A stretch of 49,774 nt of DNA from an uncultured Clostridium sp. GTDB lineage: Bacteria > Bacillota > Clostridia > TANB77 > CAG-508. Location of the stretch: the NCBI GenBank assembly GCA_945946655.1, contig CAMEWM010000008.1, forward strand, positions 1 to 49,774, in the 5' to 3' direction. A program made the translations under genes and the position numbers. The stretch's first letter is position 1. Each line of letters opens with the position of its first letter. Shown here one piece after another: positions 1 to 7,852 of the stretch. The notes beneath the pieces are model-generated. The model ran no database searches. It had not been told where the DNA came from and saw only the letters and a program-made list of their open reading frames with translations.

Positions 1-1
1 T

Positions 2-394
2 GAAACTTTTCTAAATTGCACTGGACTAACAGGAAATATACCAGAAGCATTATTTGCAAACTGTCCAAATGTAACTAATTTCGAATATACTTTTTTATGC
101 TGTAGTGGATTAACTGGAAGTATCCCAGAAGGATTATTTGCAAGCTGTCCAAATGTAACTAGTTTTGGAAAGACATTTGAAGAGTGTAAAGGATTAACAG
201 GAAGTATCCCAGAAGGATTATTTTCAAACTGTCCAAATGTAACTAATTTCGACAATACTTTTTCAGACTGTAGTGTATTAACTGGAAGTGCACCTGAATT
301 GTGGAAGAGAACTAATGTAACGAAGTACTCAGAATGTTTTGAAAGATGCACAAATTTGGATAATTATTCAGATATTCCTGATAATTGGAGATAA
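2..394 (+). CDS. LRR (BspA-like) surface protein, C-terminal part (5' end outside window)
   Basis: The reading frame is open from base 2 to TAA at 392-394, so this is the last 130 codons of a larger gene. It encodes three 28-residue leucine-rich repeats of the form tF..C.gLTGsIPEgLFanCPnVTnF, then a cap with APELWKR, a Cys-containing turn and the ending LDNYSDIPDNWR. The same cap closes the proteins at 16472-18580 and 44490-45935, so the missing N-terminus probably carries the same prepilin-like segment; that is inference. Proteins of this BspA-like class are usually surface-exposed and implicated in adhesion or binding. A strong terminator follows 15 bases after the stop. The exact ligand is unknown. 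Confidence 0.85.
   Translation, partial: ETFLNCTGLTGNIPEALFANCPNVTNFEYTFLCCSGLTGSIPEGLFASCPNVTSFGKTFEECKGLTGSIPEGLFSNCPNVTNFDNTFSDCSVLTGSAPELWKRTNVTKYSECFERCTNLDNYSDIPDNWR
26..277 (+). repeat. three tandem 84-nt repeats inside the LRR gene
   Basis: Units at 26-109, 110-193 and 194-277 each encode one 28-residue LRR. Similarity is visible at DNA level: GGAAGTATCCCAGAAGGATT is shared exactly by units 2 and 3, and TGTCCAAATGTAACTA by all three. This suggests recent unit duplication or recombination rather than protein-level constraint alone. Confidence 0.85.
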
Positions 395-408
395 CGTAAT
401 ATGTATTT

Positions 409-441
409 AACTGCTATATGCTTAAAATATAGCAGTTTTTT
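409..441 (+). terminator. rho-independent terminator after LRR gene
   Basis: An 11-bp perfect stem (409-419 with 427-437, AACTGCTATAT/ATATAGCAGTT) with a 7-nt loop is followed by a run of T. Confidence 0.9.
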
Positions 442-500
442 CATGATCGTATTGCAAATAAAAAGTTAAAAAATAAAAGTAAAAAAATCATTAAAAATGT

Positions 501-529
501 TTGACAAATTATATTTATTAATAGATAAT
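501..529 (+). promoter_or_regulatory. SigA promoter for glgP
   Basis: TTGACA at 501-506, 17-bp spacer and GATAAT at 524-529. It lies about 60 bases upstream of the glgP start codon. Confidence 0.75.
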
Positions 530-591
530 ATAAAATGAAAAAATATCAAACAATGAGATAAAATTGCTTAAGTTACAAAGGAGGAATTTTA

Positions 592-3162
592 ATGTACGTA
601 TTTAATAAGATAACGGTAACACCTCAATTACCTGATAGAATAAATAAGTTATCTGAAATAGCAGGTAATTTATGGTGGGCATGGAATACCGACTTCTTAA
701 AATTATTTAAAGTGATAGACGGAGATTTATGGGAAACTGTAGAAAAAAATCCTATTAAATTTTTAAGACTTGTATCACAAGAAAAATTAGAAAGAGTAGC
801 TGAAAATCCCGAGTTTTTAAAAGAATATGATAAAATAGCCAATAATTTTTCTGACTACATGAATAGCAAAAATACATGGTTTAGAAAAAATTATCCAGAT
901 AATAAGAATGATTTAATAGCATATTTCTCAGCTGAGTATGGATTAGATCAAATATTGTCTATCTATTCTGGAGGACTTGGAATTTTATCAGGAGACCATT
1001 TGAAATCTGCAAGCGATTTGGGAATACCACTTGTAGCTGTAGGTCTTTTATACAAAAAGGGATTTTTCCATCAAAAGATAAATGGATATGGACAACAAAT
1101 AGAAGAATATAAAGATAATGATTTAGAGTCATTACCAGTTTATCCAGTTAAAGATGTGGATGGCAAAGATTTATTAGTATATGTAAACATGCCAAAGAAA
1201 AAACTATATTTAAAAGTTTGGCAAATAAATGTTGGAAGAGTCAAATTATATTTAATGGATTCCGATATAGATGCAAATATTCCAGAATATAGAGGAATAA
1301 CATCTACTTTATACGGTGGAAATCAAGAAACAAGAATCCAGCAAGAAATTGTACTCGGAATGGCTGGAACAAGCTTATTAAAGGTACTAGGACTAAATCC
1401 AACTGTATATCACATGAATGAAGGACATTCAGCATTCTTAATATTGGAATTGATGAAAAATATAATAAAAGAAAAACAAATATCATTTGACGTAGCAGAG
1501 GAAATAGTAGCTTCTAAAACAGTATTTACAACACATACTCCTGTTCCTGCTGGAAATGATATATTCCCGTTGTCTTTAATTGAAGAATACTTTAAAGATT
1601 ATTGGAATAGACTTTCGATAACAAAGGAAGAATTCTTTAGATTAGGAATGGCTCCAAATGCAGATATATCAAATACTGGATTTAATATGGGAATATTAGC
1701 ACTTAAATTTTCTGGAAAGAAAAATGGTGTTAGTAAGCTTCATGGGGCTGTATCAAGGGAGTTGTTCGGAGAAGTATGGCCAAACATAGCGCCAAATGAA
1801 TCACCGATAGATTATGTAACTAATGGTATTCATACATGTACATGGGTGGCTCCAAATATAAAGAGACTATATAATAAATATTTGAAGCCATATTGGCAAG
1901 ATGATATTCAAAATGATAGTACATGGCAAAAGGTTGCAGATATTCCAGATGAAGAATTATGGAATGCACATATGGAAAGAAAAGTTAAATTGTTAAAGTT
2001 AGTAAAGGAAAATATAACAACAAGATTAAAAAGAGAAGGCTACCATTATAACGAAATAAATGAGATAACTTCAAAGTTGAATCCAAATGCTTTAACAATA
2101 GGATTTTCAAGAAGATTTGCTACATATAAAAGAGCAACTTTAATATTTAAAGATTTAGAGAGAATTACACAAATACTAAACGAAGCAGGAAAGCCTGTAC
2201 AAATAATATTTGCAGGAAAAGCACATCCATCTGATAATGCAGGAAAAGATTTAATAAGATATATTCATGAATTATCTATGAAACCACAATTTAAAGGTAA
2301 AATATTCTTACTAGAAAATTACAATATAGGATTGTCTAAATATCTAGTAAGTGGCGTAGACGTTTGGCTAAACACACCAAGAAGACCTATGGAGGCGTCT
2401 GGAACATCTGGGCAAAAGGCAGCTGTGAATGGAGTTATAAACTTTAGTGTACTAGACGGATGGTGGGCTGAAGGATATAACCAAAAAAATGGATGGACAA
2501 TAGGAACAAATGCTGAATATTCTTCTTATGAAGAACAAGATAATGCTGATAGTGAGAGCATCTATCAAACTCTAGAAAATAAAATAATTCCAACATATTA
2601 TGATAAAGATGAAAAAGGTATATCAAAAAAATGGATGGAAATAATGAAAAATTCTATAATGACAAATGCAGGAAGATATAGTACTTCAAGAATGCTTATA
2701 GATTATACAAATAAATTCTATATGCCACTTTGTAATTTATACAATAAATATTATGCAGATTTATCTACGGTTGCAGAATTTAATACTTGGAAAAATAATT
2801 TATATTTGAATTGGAATGATATTACAATAAAACAGGAAAAAGGAAATTTGGATAATATCACTGTAGATGCAGGAAATAATATTACTGTAAGATGCAAGAT
2901 ATATCTTCCAAATATTTCTAAAGAATCAATAGAAGCACAGGTATATTATGGACAGATAATGGAGAATGGTATTGTCGATAATATAGAAATAATACCAATG
3001 AAATTAATCGGTGAAGATTCAGAAAAGAAAGAATATGAATATGAAGCAACAGTTAGTCTTACAACAGGAGGAAATTACGGGTATACATTTAGAGTAATGC
3101 CAAAACATGAGATGCTATTAGATTCAGCAAACATGAATTTAATAAAATGGATAACAAAGTAA
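592..3162 (+). CDS. glgP: alpha-glucan (glycogen/maltodextrin) phosphorylase, GT35
   Basis: Releases glucose-1-phosphate from alpha-1,4-glucan ends in the cytosol, using pyridoxal phosphate. The N-terminal part matches the DUF3417-type extension of the bacterial/archaeal short phosphorylases (NLWWAWN near residue 28). The catalytic core follows with AYFSAEYGLDQILSIYSGGL near residue 110. The PLP-lysine motif is EASGTSGQKAAVNG, with the lysine at residue 609; the residue before it is Gln where many relatives have Met. The stretch after about residue 740 is the usual beta-rich C-terminal extension. The 856-residue length fits this subfamily. An AAAGGAGG Shine-Dalgarno site precedes ATG 592. No other glycogen genes are adjacent, so glycogen versus imported maltodextrin as substrate cannot be decided. 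Confidence 0.93.
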   Translation: MYVFNKITVTPQLPDRINKLSEIAGNLWWAWNTDFLKLFKVIDGDLWETVEKNPIKFLRLVSQEKLERVAENPEFLKEYDKIANNFSDYMNSKNTWFRKNYPDNKNDLIAYFSAEYGLDQILSIYSGGLGILSGDHLKSASDLGIPLVAVGLLYKKGFFHQKINGYGQQIEEYKDNDLESLPVYPVKDVDGKDLLVYVNMPKKKLYLKVWQINVGRVKLYLMDSDIDANIPEYRGITSTLYGGNQETRIQQEIVLGMAGTSLLKVLGLNPTVYHMNEGHSAFLILELMKNIIKEKQISFDVAEEIVASKTVFTTHTPVPAGNDIFPLSLIEEYFKDYWNRLSITKEEFFRLGMAPNADISNTGFNMGILALKFSGKKNGVSKLHGAVSRELFGEVWPNIAPNESPIDYVTNGIHTCTWVAPNIKRLYNKYLKPYWQDDIQNDSTWQKVADIPDEELWNAHMERKVKLLKLVKENITTRLKREGYHYNEINEITSKLNPNALTIGFSRRFATYKRATLIFKDLERITQILNEAGKPVQIIFAGKAHPSDNAGKDLIRYIHELSMKPQFKGKIFLLENYNIGLSKYLVSGVDVWLNTPRRPMEASGTSGQKAAVNGVINFSVLDGWWAEGYNQKNGWTIGTNAEYSSYEEQDNADSESIYQTLENKIIPTYYDKDEKGISKKWMEIMKNSIMTNAGRYSTSRMLIDYTNKFYMPLCNLYNKYYADLSTVAEFNTWKNNLYLNWNDITIKQEKGNLDNITVDAGNNITVRCKIYLPNISKESIEAQVYYGQIMENGIVDNIEIIPMKLIGEDSEKKEYEYEATVSLTTGGNYGYTFRVMPKHEMLLDSANMNLIKWITK

Positions 3163-3192
3163 CATGACTCTGCAGAAAGGATATAAGGTAAA

Positions 3193-3801
3193 ATGGAAAA
3201 TACAACTATAAATAAAAGAGTGTGTGATTTTTCAAAGAATATAGATATAATTCAAACAATTGCTATATTTTTAACTTCACTTCTAGTACCTACTTTCTTA
3301 GGACAAATATTAAAGGGAATTTTTGCAACAGACAGTATAGTCGTGACAAATTCACAACTTATAATTGGATCAATTGTAAATACTGCTTTAATAATAGCTG
3401 CCCTAAATTTAAAAGGATGGGGGAAAATATTGGGAGTAGTAACTATGCCAAGTATTGCAACTATTCTAAGTGGTTATGTATTTAAGACTGCATCGGTATA
3501 CATGGTTTATATGATACCTGCAATATGGCTAGGAAATATGGCGTTAGTATTTTGCTATAAAAAAATAATGTTAGAGAAGAATAAGAATTATTTTCTAGCA
3601 GGAGTTATAGGAATAATATTAAAGGTAGCAATTATATTTGGCGGATTTGAAATATTAAATTTATTTAGAATATTCCCTCAAAAAATGGTAGCCACTGTGC
3701 AGACCGCAATGAGTATAACGCAGACAATGACTGCGACAATAGGAATGCTTATCGCATTTATAATTTATAAGATTGAGACAAGAAAACAAAAAAATAGTTA
3801 A
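3193..3801 (+). CDS. polytopic membrane protein, unknown function (ECF-S-like?)
   Basis: A 202-residue hydrophobic protein with about six predicted membrane segments (roughly 17-37, 48-72, 76-96, 103-123, 134-155, 172-194) and a basic C-terminal tail. I do not recognise a diagnostic motif. Size and hydropathy resemble substrate-binding S components of ECF transporters or related small permeases, but that is only a resemblance. It starts 30 bases after glgP with a weak AAGG site and no promoter of its own, so it is probably co-transcribed with glgP. A terminator ends the unit. Confidence 0.7.
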   Translation: MENTTINKRVCDFSKNIDIIQTIAIFLTSLLVPTFLGQILKGIFATDSIVVTNSQLIIGSIVNTALIIAALNLKGWGKILGVVTMPSIATILSGYVFKTASVYMVYMIPAIWLGNMALVFCYKKIMLEKNKNYFLAGVIGIILKVAIIFGGFEILNLFRIFPQKMVATVQTAMSITQTMTATIGMLIAFIIYKIETRKQKNS

Positions 3802-3805
3802 TTTT

Positions 3806-3838
3806 AATAGAGTATGCTAATATGCATACTCTATTTTC
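3806..3838 (+). terminator. rho-independent terminator after glgP unit
   Basis: A 12-bp perfect stem (3806-3817 with 3824-3835, AATAGAGTATGC/GCATACTCTATT), 6-nt loop, then a short T run. Confidence 0.85.
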
Positions 3839-3854
3839 GTTATATTAAAAAACC

Positions 3855-3883
3855 TTGACATACAAGGCCTTTTGAAATATAAT
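3855..3883 (+). promoter_or_regulatory. consensus SigA promoter for lysS
   Basis: TTGACA at 3855-3860, exactly 17 bp, TATAAT at 3878-3883. Start codon 3921 is 37 bases downstream. Confidence 0.88.
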
Positions 3884-3920
3884 GGTTACATAATTTTAAG
3901 AGAAAATTAGGAGGAATAAT

Positions 3921-5411
3921 ATGGCAGATATAAACGAATTAATGCAAGTTCGTAAAGAAAAAGAGCAAAAACTAAAAGATAATGGAGTAAACGTACATCC
4001 AGAAAGATATGAAAGAACGCATTCTATAATAGATGCAAGGAATTTGGAAGATGGTACAAAAAATGTATCTATAGCTGGAAGGGTAATGTCTAAGAGAAAA
4101 CTTGGAAAAATAAGTTTCTTAGATTTACAAGATTTAGAAGGACATCTTCAATTATGCATAAAAAGAGATGATTTAGGAGAAGAAAAATATAAATTTTTGC
4201 ATGAAACAGTTGATATAGGTGATTTCATAGGAGTAAAAGGAGATATATTTACAACTCAAGCAGGAGAAAAGAGTTTACAAGTTTATGAATATACATTTTT
4301 AGGAAAAGCTTTACGCCCACTTCCAGAAAAATTCCATGGAATAACAGATGTAGAAGCTGTCTATAGAGAAAGACATCTAGATTTAATTATGAATGATGAA
4401 ACTAAAAAGAGATTTATATTAAGAACAAAATTTATAAGATTAATGAGAGAATTTTTAGATAATCATAATTTCTTAGAGGTTGATACTCCAGTATTACAAA
4501 ATACTGCATCAGGTGCCACTGCTAAACCATTTATAACACATCATAATGCATTAGATATGGATGTATATTTAAGAATATCTCCAGAATTAACACTTAAAAA
4601 GCTAATAATTGGTGGATTCACGAATGTGTATGAAATAGCTAGAGACTTTAGAAATGAAGGAATGGATGCAAACCATTTGCAAGACTTCACAATGGTAGAA
4701 GGATATAGTGCATATTGGTGCTATAAAGACAATATGAAATTCTTAAAAGAAATGGTAACTTATATATTAAGTAATCTATATGATGGAGACTTACACATAA
4801 AGATAGGAGAAAAAGAGATAGACTTTGGAGGAGAATGGCCAGTTGTTTCATTTAGAGATTTAATCTTAAAAGATTGTGGTATTGATATAGACAAATTTGA
4901 TACAGCGGAAAGCTTATTGGCAGAAATAAAAGCACAGGGAATTAAATTAGAGGCAGATAATATAGAAAGCTTAGGAAGAGGAAATTTAATAGACCAACTA
5001 TATAAAAAGGTAAGTAGACCTAAAATAATAAATCCAACATACTTAGTTGCACATCCAATAGATTTATCTCCACTTGCAAGAAGTAATGATGAACATCCTG
5101 AACTAACAGATAGATTCCAATTAGTAGTAAATGGACAAGAGATAATAAATGGATATTCAGAGCTGGTAGATTCAGAAGAGCAAGAAAGAAGATTAATTGA
5201 ACAAAGCAAGTTAAAAGCAAACGGAGACGAAGAAGCAATGAGCATTGATAATGAGTACATTAAAGCAATGCAGTTTGGTATGCCACCAATCTCTGGTTGG
5301 GGGCTTGGAATAGATAGATTCTTACAATTCTTGACCAATAGTGATAACATAAGAGATGTTGTACTATATCCATTAATGAAACCAAGAACATCTGTAGAGG
5401 ATGAAGAATAA
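3921..5411 (+). CDS. lysS: lysyl-tRNA synthetase, class II
   Basis: Charges tRNA-Lys with lysine. The N-terminal OB-fold anticodon-binding domain covers about residues 50-150 (VSIAGRVMSKRKLGKISFLD). The class II catalytic domain shows motif 2 as FRNEGMDANHLQDFTMVE and motif 3 as GWGLGIDRFLQFL near the C-terminus. The substrate-pocket segment RISPELTLKKLIIGG is intact. The length of 496 residues is typical. AGGAGG lies 9 bases before the ATG. The gene forms a single-gene unit between its own consensus promoter and a terminator; no T-box is visible in the short leader. Confidence 0.96.
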   Translation: MADINELMQVRKEKEQKLKDNGVNVHPERYERTHSIIDARNLEDGTKNVSIAGRVMSKRKLGKISFLDLQDLEGHLQLCIKRDDLGEEKYKFLHETVDIGDFIGVKGDIFTTQAGEKSLQVYEYTFLGKALRPLPEKFHGITDVEAVYRERHLDLIMNDETKKRFILRTKFIRLMREFLDNHNFLEVDTPVLQNTASGATAKPFITHHNALDMDVYLRISPELTLKKLIIGGFTNVYEIARDFRNEGMDANHLQDFTMVEGYSAYWCYKDNMKFLKEMVTYILSNLYDGDLHIKIGEKEIDFGGEWPVVSFRDLILKDCGIDIDKFDTAESLLAEIKAQGIKLEADNIESLGRGNLIDQLYKKVSRPKIINPTYLVAHPIDLSPLARSNDEHPELTDRFQLVVNGQEIINGYSELVDSEEQERRLIEQSKLKANGDEEAMSIDNEYIKAMQFGMPPISGWGLGIDRFLQFLTNSDNIRDVVLYPLMKPRTSVEDEE

Positions 5412-5420
5412 TATAATTAA

Positions 5421-5454
5421 TCTAGCTGAAAATTTTATTTCAGCTAGATCTTTA
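5421..5454 (+). terminator. terminator after lysS
   Basis: Perfect 11-bp stem (5421-5431 with 5438-5448, TCTAGCTGAAA/TTTCAGCTAGA) followed by a modest T-rich tail. Confidence 0.75.
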
Positions 5455-5471
5455 TATTAGCAATATTGAAA

Positions 5472-5500
5472 TTGACATAAAGTGGGGAAAATGATATAAT
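5472..5500 (+). promoter_or_regulatory. consensus SigA promoter of GC-rich orphan gene 1
   Basis: TTGACA at 5472-5477, 17 bp, TATAAT at 5495-5500. The promoter is AT-rich and host-like, while everything from about 5515 to 6035 is GC-rich. Confidence 0.88.
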
Positions 5501-5531
5501 ATAATTATGTATCCGTAAACAACGCGCACGC

Positions 5532-5552
5532 CTGCTACAGATAAAGTAGCAG
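5532..5552 (+). other. 5' UTR hairpin of orphan gene 1
   Basis: CTGCTAC (5532-5538) and GTAGCAG (5546-5552) form a 7-bp stem with a 7-nt loop. It lies between the predicted transcription start (about 5507) and the Shine-Dalgarno GGAGGT at 5563-5568. It could stabilise the mRNA; its function is unknown. Confidence 0.6.
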
Positions 5553-5573
5553 AGAGAAAGATGGAGGTACAAC

Positions 5574-5939
5574 ATGATTGAAGCAATTTGTGGGTACGTA
5601 GTGATGAGCCAGATTCTGGGAATCCTGTTCCTTGAGCTCGAGGTCAACAAAGCGGTGTTTGAGATTCTCTTTGGCGCCGTTGTGGTCATTGGCATTTTGC
5701 TTATGGCCTGCTCGAAACGGAAGGGCATTGGAACCGGAGTGTTTGTAGGTGGGGTGGCTGCATACGTAATTGTTTGTATGCTTATCCCATATGCAGATAC
5801 CGTTGCTCGATGGGGAGGCGTAGTCGCTGCATTGGCACTGGTAATTGTGGTAAAAACTATTACCTACCAAATGTTACACCGACGCACAAGAACACATACC
5901 CTCAAGTGGTGGCAGACGGCCCTGATCTATATGATCTGA
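5574..5939 (+). CDS. small GC-rich orphan membrane protein, four predicted TM helices
   Basis: A 121-residue protein I do not recognise. Hydropathy suggests four membrane helices (about residues 4-20, 27-46, 53-72, 80-97), a basic loop SKRKG near 47-51 and a basic tail HRRTRTHTLKWW before the end. The coding sequence is about 48% GC by hand count, against roughly 30% in lysS and recJ, and it uses GC-ending codons its neighbours avoid. It nevertheless has a perfect SigA promoter and a good Shine-Dalgarno 5 bases before the ATG, and lies in its own unit between terminators. Opposite-strand frames exist but lack those signals. Likely acquired; function unknown. Confidence 0.72.
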   Translation: MIEAICGYVVMSQILGILFLELEVNKAVFEILFGAVVVIGILLMACSKRKGIGTGVFVGGVAAYVIVCMLIPYADTVARWGGVVAALALVIVVKTITYQMLHRRTRTHTLKWWQTALIYMI

Positions 5940-6043
5940 AGGGCCGAATGCTCTACTAACTCCATGGCAATCAAAGCTAAGCACGCACTCTATACCATTA
6001 GTTTGGGAAGGGAGCGTGTTATGCTGTTTATAAGAGAATCTAG

Positions 6044-6078
6044 AACAAGCATAAATTTAGCCAAATGCTTGTTTTTTT
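6044..6078 (+). terminator. terminator after orphan gene 1
   Basis: AACAAGCA (6044-6051) pairs with TGCTTGTT (6066-6073), a 14-nt loop, then T5. The AT-rich loop and tail are host-like. Confidence 0.75.
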
Positions 6079-6133
6079 GTGTATTTTGTTATAAAATATT
6101 AAAGAAAATTATTTTTAAGTAGGTAGAGAAAAA

Positions 6134-7822
6134 TTGAACAAAAAATGGGAAGTAAATGAAGCAGATGATATATTAATAAGTAAGATATCAGATGAATTTA
6201 ATGTAAGCAGATTAGTTGCAAATATTATAGTAAATAAAGGATTAAAAGACAGTCATGAAATAGAAGTTTTTCTACATCCAAGAAGATCAGATTTTCATGA
6301 CCCATTTTTGATGCCAGACATGGAAATTGCAACTAATAGAATTATAAAGGCAATAAAAGATAATGAAAAAGTTGCAATATATGGTGATTACGATGTTGAT
6401 GGGATTACAAGTAGTACGGTTTTAAAAAGATTTTTAAAGGATAGAGGCTTAGAAACGGATGTATACATACCTAATAGGTTGAATGAAGGGTATGGATTAA
6501 ATGAGGAAGCTATAAAGGAAATATCAGAAAAAAAATACACGTTAATAGTTACTGTGGATTGTGGCATTACAGGAAATAAAGAGATCGAATTAGCAAACTC
6601 ATTAGGAATAGAAACTGTAGTAACAGACCATCATGAACCTACAGAAGAATTACCAAAAGCTTTAGCTGTTGTAGATTGTAAAAGAAAAGATAATAAATAC
6701 CCATTTAATGGGCTTGCAGGAGTAGGAGTTGCCTTTAAATTGATACAAGCTATATCAATTAAATTGGGAATAAAAGAAGAAGAATATTTAAAATATTTAG
6801 ATTTAGTTTGTGTAGGCACAATATCAGACATAGTTCCATTAGTAGACGAGAATAGAACAATATCGAAATTAGGACTTAGACTTGTAAAGCAAACTAAAAA
6901 TATTGGACTAAAAGTATTATTAGATAGCATAGGTTATCAAAAGATTGACTCTAATACTATATCATTTGGTGTAGCACCAAGAATAAACGCTTGTGGAAGA
7001 ATGGGACATGAGAAGGAAGCATTAGATTTGTTCCTAACGAATAACATAGAAGAAGCCCAGAAAATAACACAGAATTTAAACAAATACAATTTGGAAAGAC
7101 AAGAAATAGAAAAAAGGATATTTAATGAAGTACAAGAAATGATGCAAGATCCAGAAGAACAAAAACTCCCATGTATAGTTTTAGGAAAAGAAAATTGGCA
7201 TCATGGAGTAATAGGAATCGTATCTTCAAAAATAACAGATATATATTTTAAACCTAGTATTTTACTATGTATTGAAGATGATTTGGCAAAAGGATCTGGA
7301 AGAAGTGTCCCTGGATTTGATTTACATGAAGCTTTAGAAAAGTGTGGAACATATATAAAACAATTTGGTGGACATAGCATGGCTGTTGGTGTCACAATCG
7401 AGAAGGCTAACTTTTCTAAGTTTAAAGATGAATTAGAAGAATACGGAACTAAAATGAATGTGAATTCTATAGTACCAATAATAAAAATAGATGAAAAGAT
7501 TCAACTACAAGATATTAGTATAAAAGATATAAAGGACTTAGAATTATTAGAACCATTTGGAGAAGGAAATAAAATGCCTTTATTCCAAGTAAGTAATGTA
7601 AAAATTGCTTCGATAAGGGCTCTTTCAGAAGGCAAACATCTAAAGATGACTTTGAAAGATGACAATAAATTTATTGATACAATAGGATTTAATATGGGAA
7701 ATCTATCGTCAGAATATCCTATTGGAACTAAAATAGATGTTGTCGGAAATTTGGAAATAAACAATTATAAAGGAATGGAAAATATTCAAATAAATCTAAA
7801 AGATATAAGGCATAGTTTATAA
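6134..7822 (+). CDS. recJ: single-strand 5'-3' DNA exonuclease RecJ
   Basis: Degrades single-stranded DNA during recombination and mismatch repair. DHH phosphoesterase motifs are intact: YGDYDVDGITS (D85, D87, D89), VTVDCGITG, TDHHE and GTISDIVPL. The DHHA1 part shows HGVIGIVSSKI, then GSGRSVPGFDLHEAL and FGGHSMAVGVTI. A C-terminal OB-like domain completes the 562 residues, the normal compact Firmicute length. It starts with TTG at 6134. An extended -10 (TGTTATAAA near 6087) could serve as promoter, but I am unsure. It heads a run with relA, an MBL hydrolase and hisS. Confidence 0.94.
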   Translation: MNKKWEVNEADDILISKISDEFNVSRLVANIIVNKGLKDSHEIEVFLHPRRSDFHDPFLMPDMEIATNRIIKAIKDNEKVAIYGDYDVDGITSSTVLKRFLKDRGLETDVYIPNRLNEGYGLNEEAIKEISEKKYTLIVTVDCGITGNKEIELANSLGIETVVTDHHEPTEELPKALAVVDCKRKDNKYPFNGLAGVGVAFKLIQAISIKLGIKEEEYLKYLDLVCVGTISDIVPLVDENRTISKLGLRLVKQTKNIGLKVLLDSIGYQKIDSNTISFGVAPRINACGRMGHEKEALDLFLTNNIEEAQKITQNLNKYNLERQEIEKRIFNEVQEMMQDPEEQKLPCIVLGKENWHHGVIGIVSSKITDIYFKPSILLCIEDDLAKGSGRSVPGFDLHEALEKCGTYIKQFGGHSMAVGVTIEKANFSKFKDELEEYGTKMNVNSIVPIIKIDEKIQLQDISIKDIKDLELLEPFGEGNKMPLFQVSNVKIASIRALSEGKHLKMTLKDDNKFIDTIGFNMGNLSSEYPIGTKIDVVGNLEINNYKGMENIQINLKDIRHSL

Positions 7823-7852
7823 AATAAATACATAAGGTTAGGAGATGATAAT

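Noticed and set aside
4760..5350. 196-codon open frame on the minus strand inside lysS
   Set aside because: Fully antisense to a clear lysS with class II motifs; no ribosome site and Ser/Leu-rich shadow composition.
5535..5870. 111-codon minus-strand frame over GC-rich orphan gene 1
   Set aside because: The plus frame has a consensus promoter, Shine-Dalgarno site and hydrophobic helix pattern; the minus frame has none of these.
5964..6122. Short plus-strand ORF after orphan gene 1 (begins MAIKAKHALY)
   Set aside because: No ribosome site, and it reads straight through the terminator hairpin into AT-rich spacer.
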